From Amborella trichopoda (Eukaryota > Streptophyta > Magnoliopsida > Amborellales > Amborellaceae), in the NCBI RefSeq assembly GCF_000471905.2, contig NW_006500103.1, positions 3,037,383 to 3,101,382 of the forward strand: a stretch of 64,000 nucleotides of DNA, read 5' to 3'. The translations under genes and the position numbers were made by a program. Under the pieces are notes generated by a model. That model searched no databases. It saw only the letters and a list, made by a program, of their open reading frames with translations, and was not told the origin of the DNA. Positions 24,041-36,722 of this stretch are shown piece after piece (the stretch's first letter is position 1; the number at the start of each line of letters is the position of its first letter).

Positions 24041-25885
24041 AAGAAAAAGAATTTCTGTTTCTAATTGCACTTTCTCCAGCTAATTCATCTTTCTCTCCAA
24101 TTCTTCTCTCTCTCTAATTGCACTTATGGATTAACATATGCAAAACACATCTCTAGAAAACAAAGTCGAACATGTTTTCATAAGTAAGAAAATCTAAACC
24201 AAGCTTGTCCATTATCTGTCCTAAGTAGGGCTTTTATGTTTTGGTTTTATCTTTCTTTCGGAGGAGATTGTGTAACTATTCTTAGGACTTCTTTGGTCCT
24301 CGGTTTTGTTGGATGGACCTATTAGTAGTAATCATTTTTTTTTATATCTAAGAAACATGCTTGAACGAAAAAGGTATAAATTTATATGTTAATAATAAAA
24401 AACAGGATTGTATATTATGAGACTATTTATCTTTTTTTTTATAAGAGGTAACAACTACTCATAGCCATTAGATATTAAATTAGATGACTTGGGGTGTATC
24501 ATTAAGTTTAAATTTTTTTTTTTTTTAATCTTTGAGTTTAATCAATAGCATATGTTCATAACTGCTCGATTTGAAATCTAAAAAATAAGAGTAATTATGA
24601 AATCCTAGGATCCAAAAAGATTAAAACTGATTATACTTTCAAACTTAGGAGAAGAGAGATTTTCAAAAAAACATAGCACTCTTGCAGGGAGTGAGAAAAA
24701 ATAGATTTTCAAGAAACATGCAGGGCTCTGGCCACACTTGGATAAGCACGGCCCAGATTTTTTGGTTTTGGCCAAGCCAAACCTGGAAATATACCACAAT
24801 TTTTGGCTTACGCCCGTCCCAAATTACATCTTGTTGAGGAGACTTGCCTGCGTAAAAATTGTATCAAGCCCAATAGAAGGAAGAGAAAAACCCTATAGAA
24901 GGAAGCCCACTAGAGGAAGCCTTTTTAAAAGAGAAATAATTGGGGTTTCCATGGCCCTCAACTCCACTTATAAATTATACTAATGAAATTTTTTAGTTTT
25001 CACTCTTGTTACAAGGAGGTTACAAATCACTTCTAACCATTAGATATCAAATTTAATAGCTTGGGATGTCATTATAACTGCCTAATTTAAAACTTGAAAG
25101 ATAAGAGCGATTGTGACGACCACCTTGTACTAAAAGTAAATAATCTTTTTGAATACCTTTCTTATAAATAAGTCACTGGAAGTACAGATAAAAACTGTCC
25201 CATTGATGAAATGAATAGAAAAGTGCCCTTGGAGCATCAACAATGATTTACTACCATAACCCAAACATCCTCCACCTCCATAATAGATCACCTCATAATC
25301 GTATTTGGATGTCTTTTGTAATCCTAAAATCTAAATCCGCAAGTCTAGATAAGTATTGCTTAAAGGGACTGGTTCTCAAAATCTAAACACGTTCAGAACA
25401 ATTCGAAAATGAGTATAATTTGGAAGAATGGCGGACACAAGTCTTAAATAGAACTTGTTCATTAAAATCTATGAAAACTGGATGTCACTTGAGGGCCATA
25501 ATGCATTCATTGAAGGTTTTGCAGGTTCATATGAAGGGAAACTAGCTGTCTGAAATCAGAATCTTGGTAATCCTGCTTAGACAAGTACAGAACTTTGTAT
25601 GGAGCACTTCTAGTATTCTAATGCCCCATGCATCCGATTCAATGGGATCGATTTTCATTCCATGAGATTGCACTTCTTCACAACTGTACTTCAATGGACA
25701 AACCCCTAATGTAGTCTGTTTGATCTTGGTCCTGAGCCAAATAGTTAAATTCTAAATGGTTGAAGGCATCATATGAATACGGATTAATATGGAAAATATG
25801 GATTTGAATCATAAAAAACTACGTGTTATAATTTATATTCATCTTTTTAACCACTTTTATATGTTGCATGGGCATTTTGAAGGGA
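24041..25885. other. Intergenic DNA
   Basis: A moderately GC-rich patch at about 24720-24900 may be a repeat fragment. Nothing else is recognised. Confidence 0.4.
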
Positions 25886-26275
25886 AAAGTTTATGTATCG
25901 CTTAGGCTCTAAACCATCAAATTAGAGCCCACCTCAAAAATTTCATTAGAAGAGGTTGTTTTTATTCTCAAATATTCTCAAATTGATCATCACGACATCA
26001 AGATGCATGGACATCAGAAAAACATAGATTTCAAGTTTTGGAAATAGTGCATCTTGTAACGCATTTTTTGAACGTCAATTTTCAGGATCTTCAAGTTTTC
26101 ATAAATCTACTCAATCTACACTATTTTTGAAGCTTTATATTTTATAATTAAAGATAAATATATATTTTAAAGCTATTACAAAGATTCAATATTAAAACCA
26201 CATTTCTCGACACTATTTGAAGGTATGCTTTACTTTAATTGTTTAGAGCCTCTGCTCTATACAAACTGCACCCTT
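25886..26275 (-). mobile_element. MITE superfamily, subfamily B copy
   Basis: Reverse orientation relative to 9048-9440. Contains TTAGGCTCTAAACCATCAAA and ends GAGCCTCTGCTCTATACAAA. Confidence 0.65.
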
Positions 26276-27170
26276 TGATAAATTTATTATCAAAAGTATT
26301 TTATCTTGTTTTCATTATGTGTTCCCCAATAAGGAGGAGGGATGCCCCAAATTTCATCTCTAAATGATTTGTAAAAAAAGATTAAACTTCAAATACTTTG
26401 TGCCATCTTATCAAGATAAGACTTTTAAAGGCTAACTTGTAGTACGATGATTGTGCCCATTCAAGATCATATGACTAATAAATATAGTCACATATATAAA
26501 GGTTCTATTTTAAGGGTTGGACGGTTAGATCTAAGTGCTTAGAGACCCAAAATGCAAATTTTTTTATTTGAAAAGACCCATCTCAAGATTTCAAGGTGGA
26601 TCCCAAAAAAAACTTGAGATAAATAAAAGAGCATGCATACTATAGTATACATCTACTCCTGCAAGTCATAAGATAAGACCTATTTGGAGAGGTTTTTCTT
26701 CCATATAATTTTTTTTGAAAACCACCTGAGAATCATTAGATGATTATCCTAAATAAAAAAAAAGAAATTAAATTTTGAGTTTTCTACCACTTAACACTTA
26801 GTTCTTACCCTCTAAAAGTTAGAATGTTTCTTTTTAATCTTGAAACATATTTGCATAGAGGGTATAATAATGAATTTTTTTTATTGAGGTTAGTCGGAAT
26901 AAAGAAATCGCATCCAAAAAATTTAGGGTCCTAAAAATTTAGGGTCCTAAAATTAATCTTATATAAGGTTTCAGGGAGTAAAAAATAGACATTAGGAGTA
27001 AAAAATAGACAGACTGCATGAGCATGAAATCTTTTGTCTAAATAGAACCTTCCAAATGGGCAAGACTTCCATTTGAGGAGCAAATGAACAATGTAAACCC
27101 GCGGGATGTGCTATACGTACACGTCAAAAAATTAGCTCACAAGTTTCATTTTATAGAGCCCGACGCCTTG
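26276..27170. other. Distal upstream region of the MEF8-like gene
   Basis: AT-rich; short duplications at about 26918-26950 (AAAAATTTAGGGTCCT, twice) and 26976-27010 (GGAGTAAAAAATAGACA, twice). No gene. Confidence 0.5.
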
Positions 27171-27176
27171 AGCCTA

Positions 27177-27184
27177 AAACCCTA
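27177..27184 (+). promoter_or_regulatory. Telo-box upstream of the MEF8-like gene
   Basis: AAACCCTA, the telo-box motif frequent in promoters or leaders of plant genes for translation and organelle biogenesis, lies 213 bp before the ATG. It is consistent with housekeeping co-regulation (inference). Confidence 0.45.
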
Positions 27185-27224
27185 GTCCGTATCGTCTTCG
27201 CTTCATGGTTTCCCTCTGTCTATA

Positions 27225-27293
27225 GGAAAGAGAGGTTTTGTTTGCTAAACAGCGCTCTCTCTCCAGGAAAGTGAAGCTTTGTTTGCTAAACAG
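27225..27293 (+). repeat. 41-bp tandem duplication in the presumed 5' UTR of the MEF8-like gene
   Basis: A 28-bp block beginning GGAAAG and ending GTTTGCTAAACAG occurs at 27225-27252 and 27266-27293 with three mismatches, separated by CT-rich sequence. It lies 104-172 bp before the ATG. Confidence 0.7.
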
Positions 27294-27396
27294 TTTGGTT
27301 TTGTTTTTTCAGCCCCAATCTCTCATCGGTCTTCTTCTCTCCTACCTCCACTGCTCTTGCATTTTCTAAGCAAAAGGCAAGTTTTTTTTGGGTATC

Positions 27397-28917
27397 ATGT
27401 CCAAAAGGGCCACTCTTCTCTCTCTAAGAGCCATGGCGTCTTTCTCACAGGTAAGTCCCGCCCACCATCGGGCTTCTCTCTCGAAGCTTACAGACTCTGC
27501 ACAAATACCATCATTTTCTACAAAGCCCACCACTTTGATTAGATACCTTTCCACAGCAGCTGCAAGAACAGCCTATCAAACTCAAACTCATAGTTCCAGA
27601 GAGAGCCCAAGAGATTTTCAGCAATACCCTAATGATTTTTACAGAGAAATGGGGGGTTTTAACAATGTTGGTCCTGTTAAATCTGATCAAGAAGCAATAG
27701 AGCAGGCCCAAGATACAGGGCCAAACGGTACTATAGAGGAGCTGGATGCTTTTATGAAAGATGGTAAGCTCAAAGAAGCTCTAGAAGTTTTGGGGTTAAT
27801 GGAAAAACGGGGAGTTTTTGTGGATAGTGGATGTTATCTGAGGCTTTTGAAGGCATGTGGTGATTATAAGTCTATAGAGGAAGGCAAAGCTGTTCATGGG
27901 CACATAGAAAGGTCTAGCAATTCAAGAATTGAAGTGAGAGTTTATAATCAGATTCTGGAAATGTATTCAAAATGTGGGGCTATGGATGATGCATATCAAT
28001 TATTTGAGAAAATGCCTCAAAGAAACTTGACATCATGGGACACCATGATACATGGGTATGCAAATAACCTATTGGGAGAGGAGGCCATAGATTTGTTTAC
28101 TCGTTTTAAATTGGCAGGTTTAAAGCCTGATGGCCAAATGTTTCTTGGGGTTTTCTTGGCTTGTGGTTTCTTGGGAGCAGTAGATGAGGGGCTTTTGCAT
28201 TTGGAAACAATGAGTAGAGACTTTGGAATTACACCCAACATGGACCATTATGTGGGCATGGTTGATTTGTTTGGAAAATCGGGTTACCTTAATGAAGCAC
28301 TAGAATTCATTGAGAACATTCCAATTGAACCTAGTGTAGATGTATGGGAGAGATTAATGAATCTAAGTAGAGTTCATGGTGACCAAGAAATGGGGGATGT
28401 GTGTGCTAAATATGTCGAACTATTGGATCCGTCTAGGCTTAACGAACAGTCAAAAAAGGGTCTTTTGCCCATTAAAGTTGAAGCAAAGGAAAGGGAGGTG
28501 AAGAAAAGTAGTGCAGAAAGCCTTAGAGAGGTAAGGAGCAGGGTTCATGAGTATAGAGCGGGGGACACTTCCCACCCTGAGAAGGACAAGATTTATGCTC
28601 AATTGAAGGGTTTGAGTGGGCAAATGAAGGAAGCTGGTTATGTACCAGACACTCGTTTTGTGCTCCATGATGTGGACCAGGAATCAAAGGAGGAAGCTTT
28701 GCTTTATCACAGTGAGAGGCTTGCTATTGCTTATGGTCTCCTTAGTAGCCCAGCTTGTTCTCCAATTCGTATAATTAAGAACCTTAGGATTTGTGGAGAT
28801 TGCCACAGTGCATTGAAGATAGTATCAAAACTTGTTGGAAGGGAGCTCATTGTGAGAGATGCCAAGAGATTTCATCATTTCAAGGATGGTTTGTGTTCTT
28901 GCAGGGATTATTGGTAA
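27397..28917 (+). CDS. DYW-class PPR protein, MEF8/MEF8S-like, mitochondrial RNA editing factor
   Basis: A 506-residue intronless PPR protein with a full DYW domain, resembling Arabidopsis MEF8/MEF8S (recalled), which are mitochondrial C-to-U editing factors. The N-terminus to about residue 100 looks like a mitochondrial presequence, with the tract [17 protein letters not shown] at about 48-64. The [20 protein letters not shown] start of the repeat tract (about 111-130) is typical of this subfamily. PPR motifs extend to about residue 330. A PG box is present ([14 protein letters not shown], about 387-400). The deaminase motifs HSE (438-440), CGDC (C466, C469), HH (493-494), CSC (500-502) and RDYW are intact. 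I start at the ATG at 27397; the next in-frame ATG (27433, MASFSQ) is an alternative. A perfect CAG/GTAAGT donor-like site lies inside the coding sequence at 27448-27456, but reading through it gives a sensible leader. Confidence 0.92.
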   Translation: MSKRATLLSLRAMASFSQVSPAHHRASLSKLTDSAQIPSFSTKPTTLIRYLSTAAARTAYQTQTHSSRESPRDFQQYPNDFYREMGGFNNVGPVKSDQEAIEQAQDTGPNGTIEELDAFMKDGKLKEALEVLGLMEKRGVFVDSGCYLRLLKACGDYKSIEEGKAVHGHIERSSNSRIEVRVYNQILEMYSKCGAMDDAYQLFEKMPQRNLTSWDTMIHGYANNLLGEEAIDLFTRFKLAGLKPDGQMFLGVFLACGFLGAVDEGLLHLETMSRDFGITPNMDHYVGMVDLFGKSGYLNEALEFIENIPIEPSVDVWERLMNLSRVHGDQEMGDVCAKYVELLDPSRLNEQSKKGLLPIKVEAKEREVKKSSAESLREVRSRVHEYRAGDTSHPEKDKIYAQLKGLSGQMKEAGYVPDTRFVLHDVDQESKEEALLYHSERLAIAYGLLSSPACSPIRIIKNLRICGDCHSALKIVSKLVGRELIVRDAKRFHHFKDGLCSCRDYW

Positions 28918-29789
28918 ACAAGGTAGCCAACTGGTAACTTATTTTTATTTTTATTTTTTGTGTTATTTTCTCACAATTGTGAGGAATGAGGATCATAGTC
29001 ATTGTGTCCTGAGGCAGGTTTTGACCTATAAACTATCCATTGTTAGGCTTTGTGCCAATGATCAGATCTTTTATCTGTAGGAAAAAAAGGATTGGACTAA
29101 AATCTAATGATTTTAGGCAGATAAGGAAAATGAATATACTAAGTATTGTATCCATTTTGTGCCTCATTTATAACTTGTTAGAATTACTTGTTAATCCATT
29201 TCCAAAAAGTTTAAGTGGATTGCAGAAACATAAAAGAGTAGGTTGTTTTGCATATCTATTTTACATAAATAGGAAGTGGAGTTTCATGGCGTGTGTGCAA
29301 ATAGAAGGTTTTATTTGTTCTTTTTGTTTGTATGTGAGTCAATGTAAGGTTCCGTCTCCGAAGTTAAAACTGCTTTTACTTTTACAAACCAATTAACATT
29401 TCAAGGACTTTCAATTCATCAAGAGCGTAGCCACAATTTTAGTTTAATGCCTTGACAGATTTATAAATGTAGATAGCTTGGTGCCTGCTCCATCACATCA
29501 GCATATATGCATGCCAACATGTAAACATCATGCTTAAGAAGTGAGAACACTTGAACATGTGCATGATCATGCAACCATAAAATGCAGACATTGAGATTTT
29601 CTTGTTTTCCTTTATTTTTAGACTGTTTTTAATCGGTAGCAAAAAAATTTCATTCGATATAAGGGGAGTATTTACATAATGAGACAGAGCACGTGCATGA
29701 AGTATAGATGCCGAGAAGTGTGAACCAAATACATAGTTACATACAACAAGGTGTGGGATAAGATCCTCAAAGGTCACATCCGCTTTGAT
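28918..29789. other. 3' flank of the MEF8-like gene
   Basis: No gene recognised. The first few hundred bases probably include the 3' UTR, but no clear poly(A) signal stands out. Confidence 0.4.
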
Positions 29790-30100
29790 CCACCTTTTTC
29801 CAAAGGATCAGCAATCTCATTGATATCCCTAAGAAGGTGGTGAAAGGATGCGGTCAATCACTTGCAAATCTTTAAAGTGTCTCCATTAACCTCTAGAAAC
29901 TGAAGGCTAGTGTCACGAATCACCTTCTGTTGTTAGTGGTTTAGATAGTCTTGAGAGACTGACGCTAACCCTGTCAATAGGGATCTCGCTAGTGGTAGAG
30001 TTATATTAGCCTAGTAGGTAAGAGAAAGCCTTAAATGGCACTCCATCTCTGAAGACACCTCCTGCTAAATGTAGATCGGGGTTGGAAAGGTGCAACAATA
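29790..30100 (-). mobile_element. LINE RNase H remnant
   Basis: The minus strand gives GGVFRDGVPFKAFSYLLG at about 30060-30007 and, in another frame, HLLRDINEIADPLEKGGSKR at about 29841-29784. These resemble the start and end of a LINE-encoded RNase H domain. Several stops lie between them. Weak but consistent in order and strand. Confidence 0.35.
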
Positions 30101-32499
30101 AGGAGAAACTGCCAATTTTCTTGAACCTTATATGCCACTTGAATCATTGTATTTCCGGTCTCAAGATTATGGGCTTACTGATTCGACAGGTTTTTGTTAT
30201 AATATCATATCTTCTTCCCTTGTACCCCATATCTGTCTTATACTCTTCTCATTATTATCGCTAAAATTGATAATGTTTCTCCCCTTCTAATTCACCCCAG
30301 TGGCAGATCTTGAGGAACCACCTTCTAATGTAAAAGGCACACTCAAACCATTTTAGTCCTAAGCCAAATACCCCTATTGATGGTATCTGTGATACTACGA
30401 GGCACCTTTAAGACCTTGGTAACATATCTTGAATCCTCACCTCTCACTCATACTGACTGTACTTGCCTTTTATATCCCTTCTTCAGTGCCCTGAGTCCTC
30501 CCCAAATGTCCAATGCAATTTGCTTGATAATGCGTTATTCTTGTCCTTCAGTCTTCTAATTCCCAACTCCCCTTTCTCTTTAGATTTTCCATATGATCAT
30601 CATAATGGCGTGCCATGAGGTTATCACCATCTCATAATGGATTGGATGGCTATGGAGGAAATGGGTCCCACCAAACTGTCATTTATAGCATTGTATGTTC
30701 CCACTCTCTCTCCATGTTCCAACACACTGATTGGACTGTGGTCATCCTTGTTATTATGGCCATATTTATGACATCATAATTTTTCCTTTAGATTGGAGTA
30801 TGTTCACTGTTTGTCATCCAGAAATCTCGACCTGACTCCATGAGCTCCTGGGTCTTATAAACAAAATGCAAAACATGACCCTAACCGGGAATAAATGGTA
30901 ACAAATACAATTTTAAGATAAACCATAGAAAATAAGAGAGTCAATCATATAAATTAAAATTTAAAATTATAACTTTATATTCATTGCCTATGCAGTTGTA
31001 CAATCATTGCACATCATAGTTTTTATCTGTGTCAAAGAACAAATAAAGATAAAAAGAATTTTTGAAAAACATAAAAGTGGAGCTTACGGTATATCTCCAA
31101 TTAAATAAATGATCTTTTATTAAGGAAAGCAGGAGGGATTGGATTTTTAGGGTGCACCTTCTATATTATATTATTACATGCTAAATAGAACAAGAGTTTC
31201 TTGGATTTAGTTTATCTGCTAAAATTAGTAGGAAAGAATGTATCTATTAAGTATGTAACTATCATACATAGAATTCTTTTACATTATTGGCGTTAATTTG
31301 ATTTTACTGTGATTTTCTTTTGAGAATATCAAGTGCCAATATTATCTCAGATATTATCACGATAAAATGAATTTATCGCCATAGTGTGGGCCTGCCCAAT
31401 ATTATTTCGATTAAAATCTCATATACGATAATAACAGACAGCAGATTATTTACCCAAAAAAAAAAAGACAGCAGATTGAAAAATAAGTTCTGTAAAAACA
31501 TAATTAAAACGCAGACTTTTTCTTAAGTTGCAATGGAGTTCTTATCATTCTTGAACACTAAAAATTTGGAAGGACCTTAAAAATAACTTAGAATTATAAA
31601 CTTAAAAAAATAATAAATCAGTATCTAAGAAAGTATTCAAATAGGGCTAGATTTTAGAGAAATTGCTAAATAATAGTGAATGTATACTTATTCCATGTGA
31701 ATAAAATTCCAAGAAATATCTGACAAAAAGAACCCTAATGATAACATCCTGACAGAATTTGTTTATGATAATGTCACAGTAATAATAATACACTAAGCAT
31801 CAGATCGCTTGTGTTTAGAGTTTGTAGAGAAGGTTAAATGGAAAACTGGAAAGGGATGAGAATAATAGGATGGATTAATGAGAGATGAGTGCCACATAAA
31901 TGAGAGATGAGTGCCACATATAGACAGAAAGTGAATAGCTTTTTTTGTGGAAAGAAAGTTACTCTTTATTAGGAGAGAGGGTTGATACAGAATATAAAAA
32001 CAAACATTAATGGGAGATCGACAATCACACTTTACACATACCGAAGTTTTTGTCACGCTTTATGGGGCAAGTTTACGTAGTCGCATCCTAGTTCATGCAT
32101 TTTGTTATTTTTGTCACTTTGCAGGGGGCTTAATGTTTTTTTGTCAAAAAGAGGTTTGCCTAATCTTCTGCTACACACAATGGCGAGCACAATTTAGGTG
32201 CAGGAAGTATAGCACTGGGGCAGTCAATCGCTGTTTTCACTGCTTTGTCAAAAACGAATCACTTCTCGTAATTGTGCTTGAAACGTGTTTTAAGGTGGAG
32301 TCCAAACTTGGGGCTAGAAATCAAAAGTTACAAACCCGACCAATTCAATATACTTGATGGGATCAATTATGTAGCCCATCGGGTCTTTCGAGTCTGACCT
32401 TGAATCTCTCACAAGCAGTTTTGTACCTGAAACCGCAACCTAATTAGGCATCAGGTTGGGTTGACCTCGATCAAGTCCTCAGTGACCTGATTGGTTCTA
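30101..32499. other. Intergenic DNA
   Basis: A short tandem duplication AATGAGAGATGAGTGCCACA occurs at about 31876-31920. No gene or transposon domain recognised. Confidence 0.4.
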
Positions 32500-35000
32500 C
32501 CAGCATAGTTCCTAGTTCCATTGACATGACTAAGTGACCATTTTGTCCCAACTAATATGACTCCATAGGAGCCAAGAGATTCGCTTTTCTAAAATTTGAC
32601 GTGCAGGCGTTTGCTGCAAGGACGGTCGACTGGATATGTTTGCTACAAGGATGGTCGACTGGATATCAGAGGGGGGATCTTTGTAGCTACTGGGTAATAA
32701 TCCTGCTAAGGTGGCTACCAACCTCATCCAGTTAACTCCTGTATAATCAAATTTGCATGAATTAATCCTTGGCCATAACACTTGTTGAGAGTCTCTCAAG
32801 ATAATTTTGATTATTTGTTTCAGCCAAAGAGGCATCTCAAAAGGCTAGTTTGTCATTGGTGAACAAAAAATGTGGGTGACCACAACACCTAGTGCCACTT
32901 TTTACTTTTTTGCGAGGCCTATATGATTTGGCCTTTCTTTTTGATGGAAGAAATAAACTGACTAGAATGCCATTGAAAATGGACCTGTTCTCTAGGTACA
33001 CTGTCATCTGTAACAAGTGAAGATAACAACCAATATGTGGGGTGCTCATTGATTGTGAGACAAGGGGCTTCATCTTCTGGCATTCATAGATCCAAAGGAC
33101 TAGAGTCATTGTCATTCTGCCTTTCCCAGGTATAGAGGTCTCCACATTGGGCTTCTCTCGCCATATCTACATTCTAATACAACCAAGGAATGTATAGGCA
33201 GCGTTATCTCATCGTTTGTACCATCATTAGGAATGACATCGTTTGCTATTCCAATTCAATAGACCCCACTGAAATTTTGTGTGTCGTGATCAAACTTCCC
33301 ACTGACATAGTTGTGCTTCTGAAGAACATCATCTTGTGCCCGTCCATAATTTATTTATAGACAAATAGTTTTGGGTAGCGTATTTCTACAATCAATTGCA
33401 AGCAACACAGACTTCATAATGTGGAGCCCAATCTGGTGCTTTCCATTTGCTATTTGCATCATATAAGCTTCTGGAGTTGGCTTCTGAAAATGACATTTCC
33501 TTTCCACAAGAGAAAACTCAACCATCAAAAACATCTCCAAACTAAATATTTAGGTTTTCAATTGAATTATTCAATTCAAAACTGCCTTTTTCTCTGCCAA
33601 GATTCTCTTCTGCCAGAAACTATTAGAGAAAATTACCATCTTTAAAGCCATCACTACTGGCTATTTTCCAGAGTAGCTGCCGAAAATTGAGACTCACCTG
33701 GAGCAGCCAAGGCCATTACAATAGAACTAGGAATATCCCCATGCAGTTAGGCATCATATGTCTAAATTATTGGATTTTCAGTAAAAGCATACCCAGAAAG
33801 TTCCAGACATCCTTTAACAGGATTGGGGGGCAGATCTTCTGGTGAAGCATTCAAATCATCTTTTGCAGGAAAAGAAGGGATCTCATTAGAAATTGCACTC
33901 TGTTTTTTAGATCCTTAGCTTTCCCATGCTTCTATAGTTGGTAGTTAACTTCTCTGATTTCCTATAGAATACCTTTTTGCCTTTGGCATTTTTGGTTAAA
34001 TCCTTGATAAGGGCTCCCTAGATGGATCCATAATTTCTTCAGAGAAGAATCAGTAAATTTTCCTCTCATGAATGGCCATTCCTTTCCAGAAACGAGCATG
34101 CTATTTTTTAGGGCTTGTTCTGGTCCATCCAGTGAGCAAATGATACAATAAAGTTGGGTTTTCCAAGGAGATGAATCGTCCACTGGGTAACACACAAATC
34201 AAGCCTTACAAAAAATCAATTCGCTTAACGCTAATACCTCATTATCCTCATATTTATCTACTGTCCAAGGGGAAATGAAACCAATGTCCTTTTCCTCAAT
34301 CATGTTCGGAATGTTTCTACATCACGCATCTTATTTGTTCAGACAAAAGTGCCATCTCTGGAATAATCGGAACCAATGATGCAATTTACTGTTTGGTCAT
34401 GCCATTCATGCATCCCATGGATGAGTCATTAGCTCATAGGTATTATTGATGACGATTGACCCCTCATGGACTATTCTTGTGCCAACTGTGCTCATCCAAT
34501 TTCCTCTCTCTTTTTTTTTCCATTTTATTCTTCTTTCACTTTAATCATTCATTTGCCACCCATGCCAATTCAAATTTTGATTAGCACTCATGGAGTATCT
34601 TGTGATGAAGATACTACATTGCCCAAAGGCCCAACATAACCATGCAGTAAGAACCATGGTACACTTACTAGATGGATTGGTTTCAAAGCTCGGATATTCT
34701 TTATTGTGGATATCTGCTGTATCCTTTGCACTCCCACTTTTGATAAATCTACCTTTCAATCCCCCACTGATTGGAACCCTCTCATGGAATTTTGGACCTC
34801 CTCTGTGAGGTCACTGTCAGTGTATCGCATATGTCCATAACTCCTAAAGAAAGTCTATGCTCAATATTTCTTGATTCAGGGCTCTATAACAGCCACCAGG
34901 CAATTAATCCATTTTGAACCTCCTCAAATCTGTACTGCAGCCAACTCGCCCTCTGTAGGAAAAGCCATCATAAAAGTGGGTCTATCGACTTGGCTGGTAC
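32500..35000 (-). pseudogene. Decayed gene remnant, product not recognised (weak POP1 resemblance)
   Basis: Coding-like pieces occur on the minus strand in order: GELAAVQ (about 34935), GRFIKSGSAKDTADIHNKEY (about 34755-34695), LDGPEQALKNSMLVSG and KLWIHLGSPYQGFNQKCQRQ (about 34125-33980), DLPPNPVKGCLELSGYAFTE (about 33830-33770), FQKPTPEAYMMQIANGKHQI (about 33495-33435) and SPMWRPLYLGKAE (about 33155-33115). Stops and frame changes separate them and introns are not evident. The LDGPEQ .. LWIH .. GFN..CQRQ order faintly recalls plant POP1, an RNase P/MRP subunit; this is inference from memory only. Confidence 0.25.
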
Positions 35001-36072
35001 TTATAGAGATAAATCATCTTTCCTTGTTCAAAATGTTTTAATCTCCTGAATCATTCCCATTTTCCGTGCTACGTTCCTGCACCCTCTTCCCAAATTGTTT
35101 CCGATACTTGTCTCCTTTGTGTAAGCTGTGGTTTAGTACTTGCATCCTGATGCTTTGATCATTTTACTTTGCATTATGGTGCTTATTAAGAGCATATTGG
35201 TTTATCTATGACTTAAAGGGAAATTGTTTTTGGGTAAGTAAAAAGGGCAAGTCAGTGGGGATTTGGGCCCCTATCCTTTGGTGAGATTGGAGTCAGAGAC
35301 TTCATTATAGGACTCGTTGGTACTACCTCCAAGGCCCCAGCCCATTCTGGAAATGCAACTTAAAGGGAAATTAATAATGTAACTTTTCATTGCATCAATA
35401 TGTCTCATGATCCAGTTAGAGCTTCAATTGTTGTTGGGTGTGTCAGACTTAGGTAAACACATTGTTCAGACATTTGGATAAATAAATTTAGAGAGGGCAC
35501 ATACTAAAAGCCACCAACACATTTAGAAAGGGCACATACTAAAAGTCACCAGCACCCACACATCTGATTGCAATCCCAAGTCAACTATATAAAAATCTTA
35601 TCAAAATAACCTTGCATCAGATTGTAATATCAGAAATTTCATAGTCTACTCAAGTACAAATACTAATGTATTTCTATTATGCTATCTCTTGTTAACTTAG
35701 GCAAAAGGTGGTAGCTATGTAGCTTATATATTGAGCATAATTATAATGTCTGGTTAATGAACCAGCAAATTTAATTATCAATAGAAAAAAGAAGAAGAAA
35801 AGGAACACATGACTGGTGTTCTTTTCGGTAAATAAGAAAAAAAAAGAAAAAGAAAAACTTATAGCTGGTAACTAATAACTATCTTGCTGCATCCAACAAA
35901 CTAAATGAAAAGTTAATCGTCAGTCTCTAGTCTTGGTCCCAAAGTTCAAGAAAACGGAAACGGCTGCCCAGGCAGTTGGGGTTCCCAATCGTCTGGGCGG
36001 CCACGGGGAGGGTGTGTGTGTCAAGGTGGGCTTGTCAATTATGGGATCTAATTTCGTCTAAACTAAAATTTA

Positions 36073-36472
36073 CATGTTTAAAAATAGGAAACTGTAAAAT
36101 TGCCAAATTTTGACATCCATTAGCCATTTAAGCGAAAATACAAATTTACATGTTTCAAACTTATAAAACTGTAAATTGTCAAATTTTGTATTACAAATTT
36201 AAAACATAGCAAAAAATATGGGAACAAATAGTAATATTTTCAAATTTGCATTATAAATTATAAACAGGGGGGCATGCTTAAAAATATAAAACTGTAAAAT
36301 TTCCAAATTTTGACATCCATTAGCCATTTAAGGGAAAATACAAATTTACATATTTAAAAATATAAAATTGTAAATTGTCAAATTTCGTATTACAAATTGT
36401 AAACATGGCAAAAAATATGTCAACATATAGTAATATTTTCAATTTTGCATCATAAATTATAAACAAAAGCAA
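36073..36472. repeat. 200-bp tandem duplication, AT-rich
   Basis: Copies at 36073-36272 and 36273-36472 share TTTTGACATCCATTAGCCAT and match at most positions. Shorter subrepeats occur inside each. The block (about 35950-37370) is bracketed by two direct copies of GGCTGCCCAGGCAG. Confidence 0.75.
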
Positions 36473-36599
36473 AAAATACATTAAAATAGATTACGAATGT
36501 CAATTTTTCATTATAAAATATCAACATAACCAAAAAGTACAGACAAAAATATATTATAAATTTCAGTCTTGCATTAAAAGCTAGAAAAGAAGCCAAACA

Positions 36600-36722
36600 T
36601 ATCATCATCATCATTGTCTTTTCCCAATTAATTGGGGTCGGCTATAGGAATCTTGGTTCGTCATTCTGTTCTATTAAAGGCTATACCCTCAGTGAGGCCA
36701 TAAGTCCCCATATCTTTCCACA
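36600..36722 (-). mobile_element. RTE LINE 3'-UTR fragment (reverse)
   Basis: Starts with an ATC trinucleotide run, then CCCAATTAATTGGGGTCGGC and a tail seen at many plant RTE LINE or SINE 3' ends. Shorter tails of the same kind lie at about 5092-5125, 11925-11975, 15312-15352 and 19327-19370. Confidence 0.6.

Noticed and set aside
27388-27396. Upstream TTG extension of the MEF8-like protein
   Set aside because: Not an ATG; the ATG at 27397 follows three codons later.
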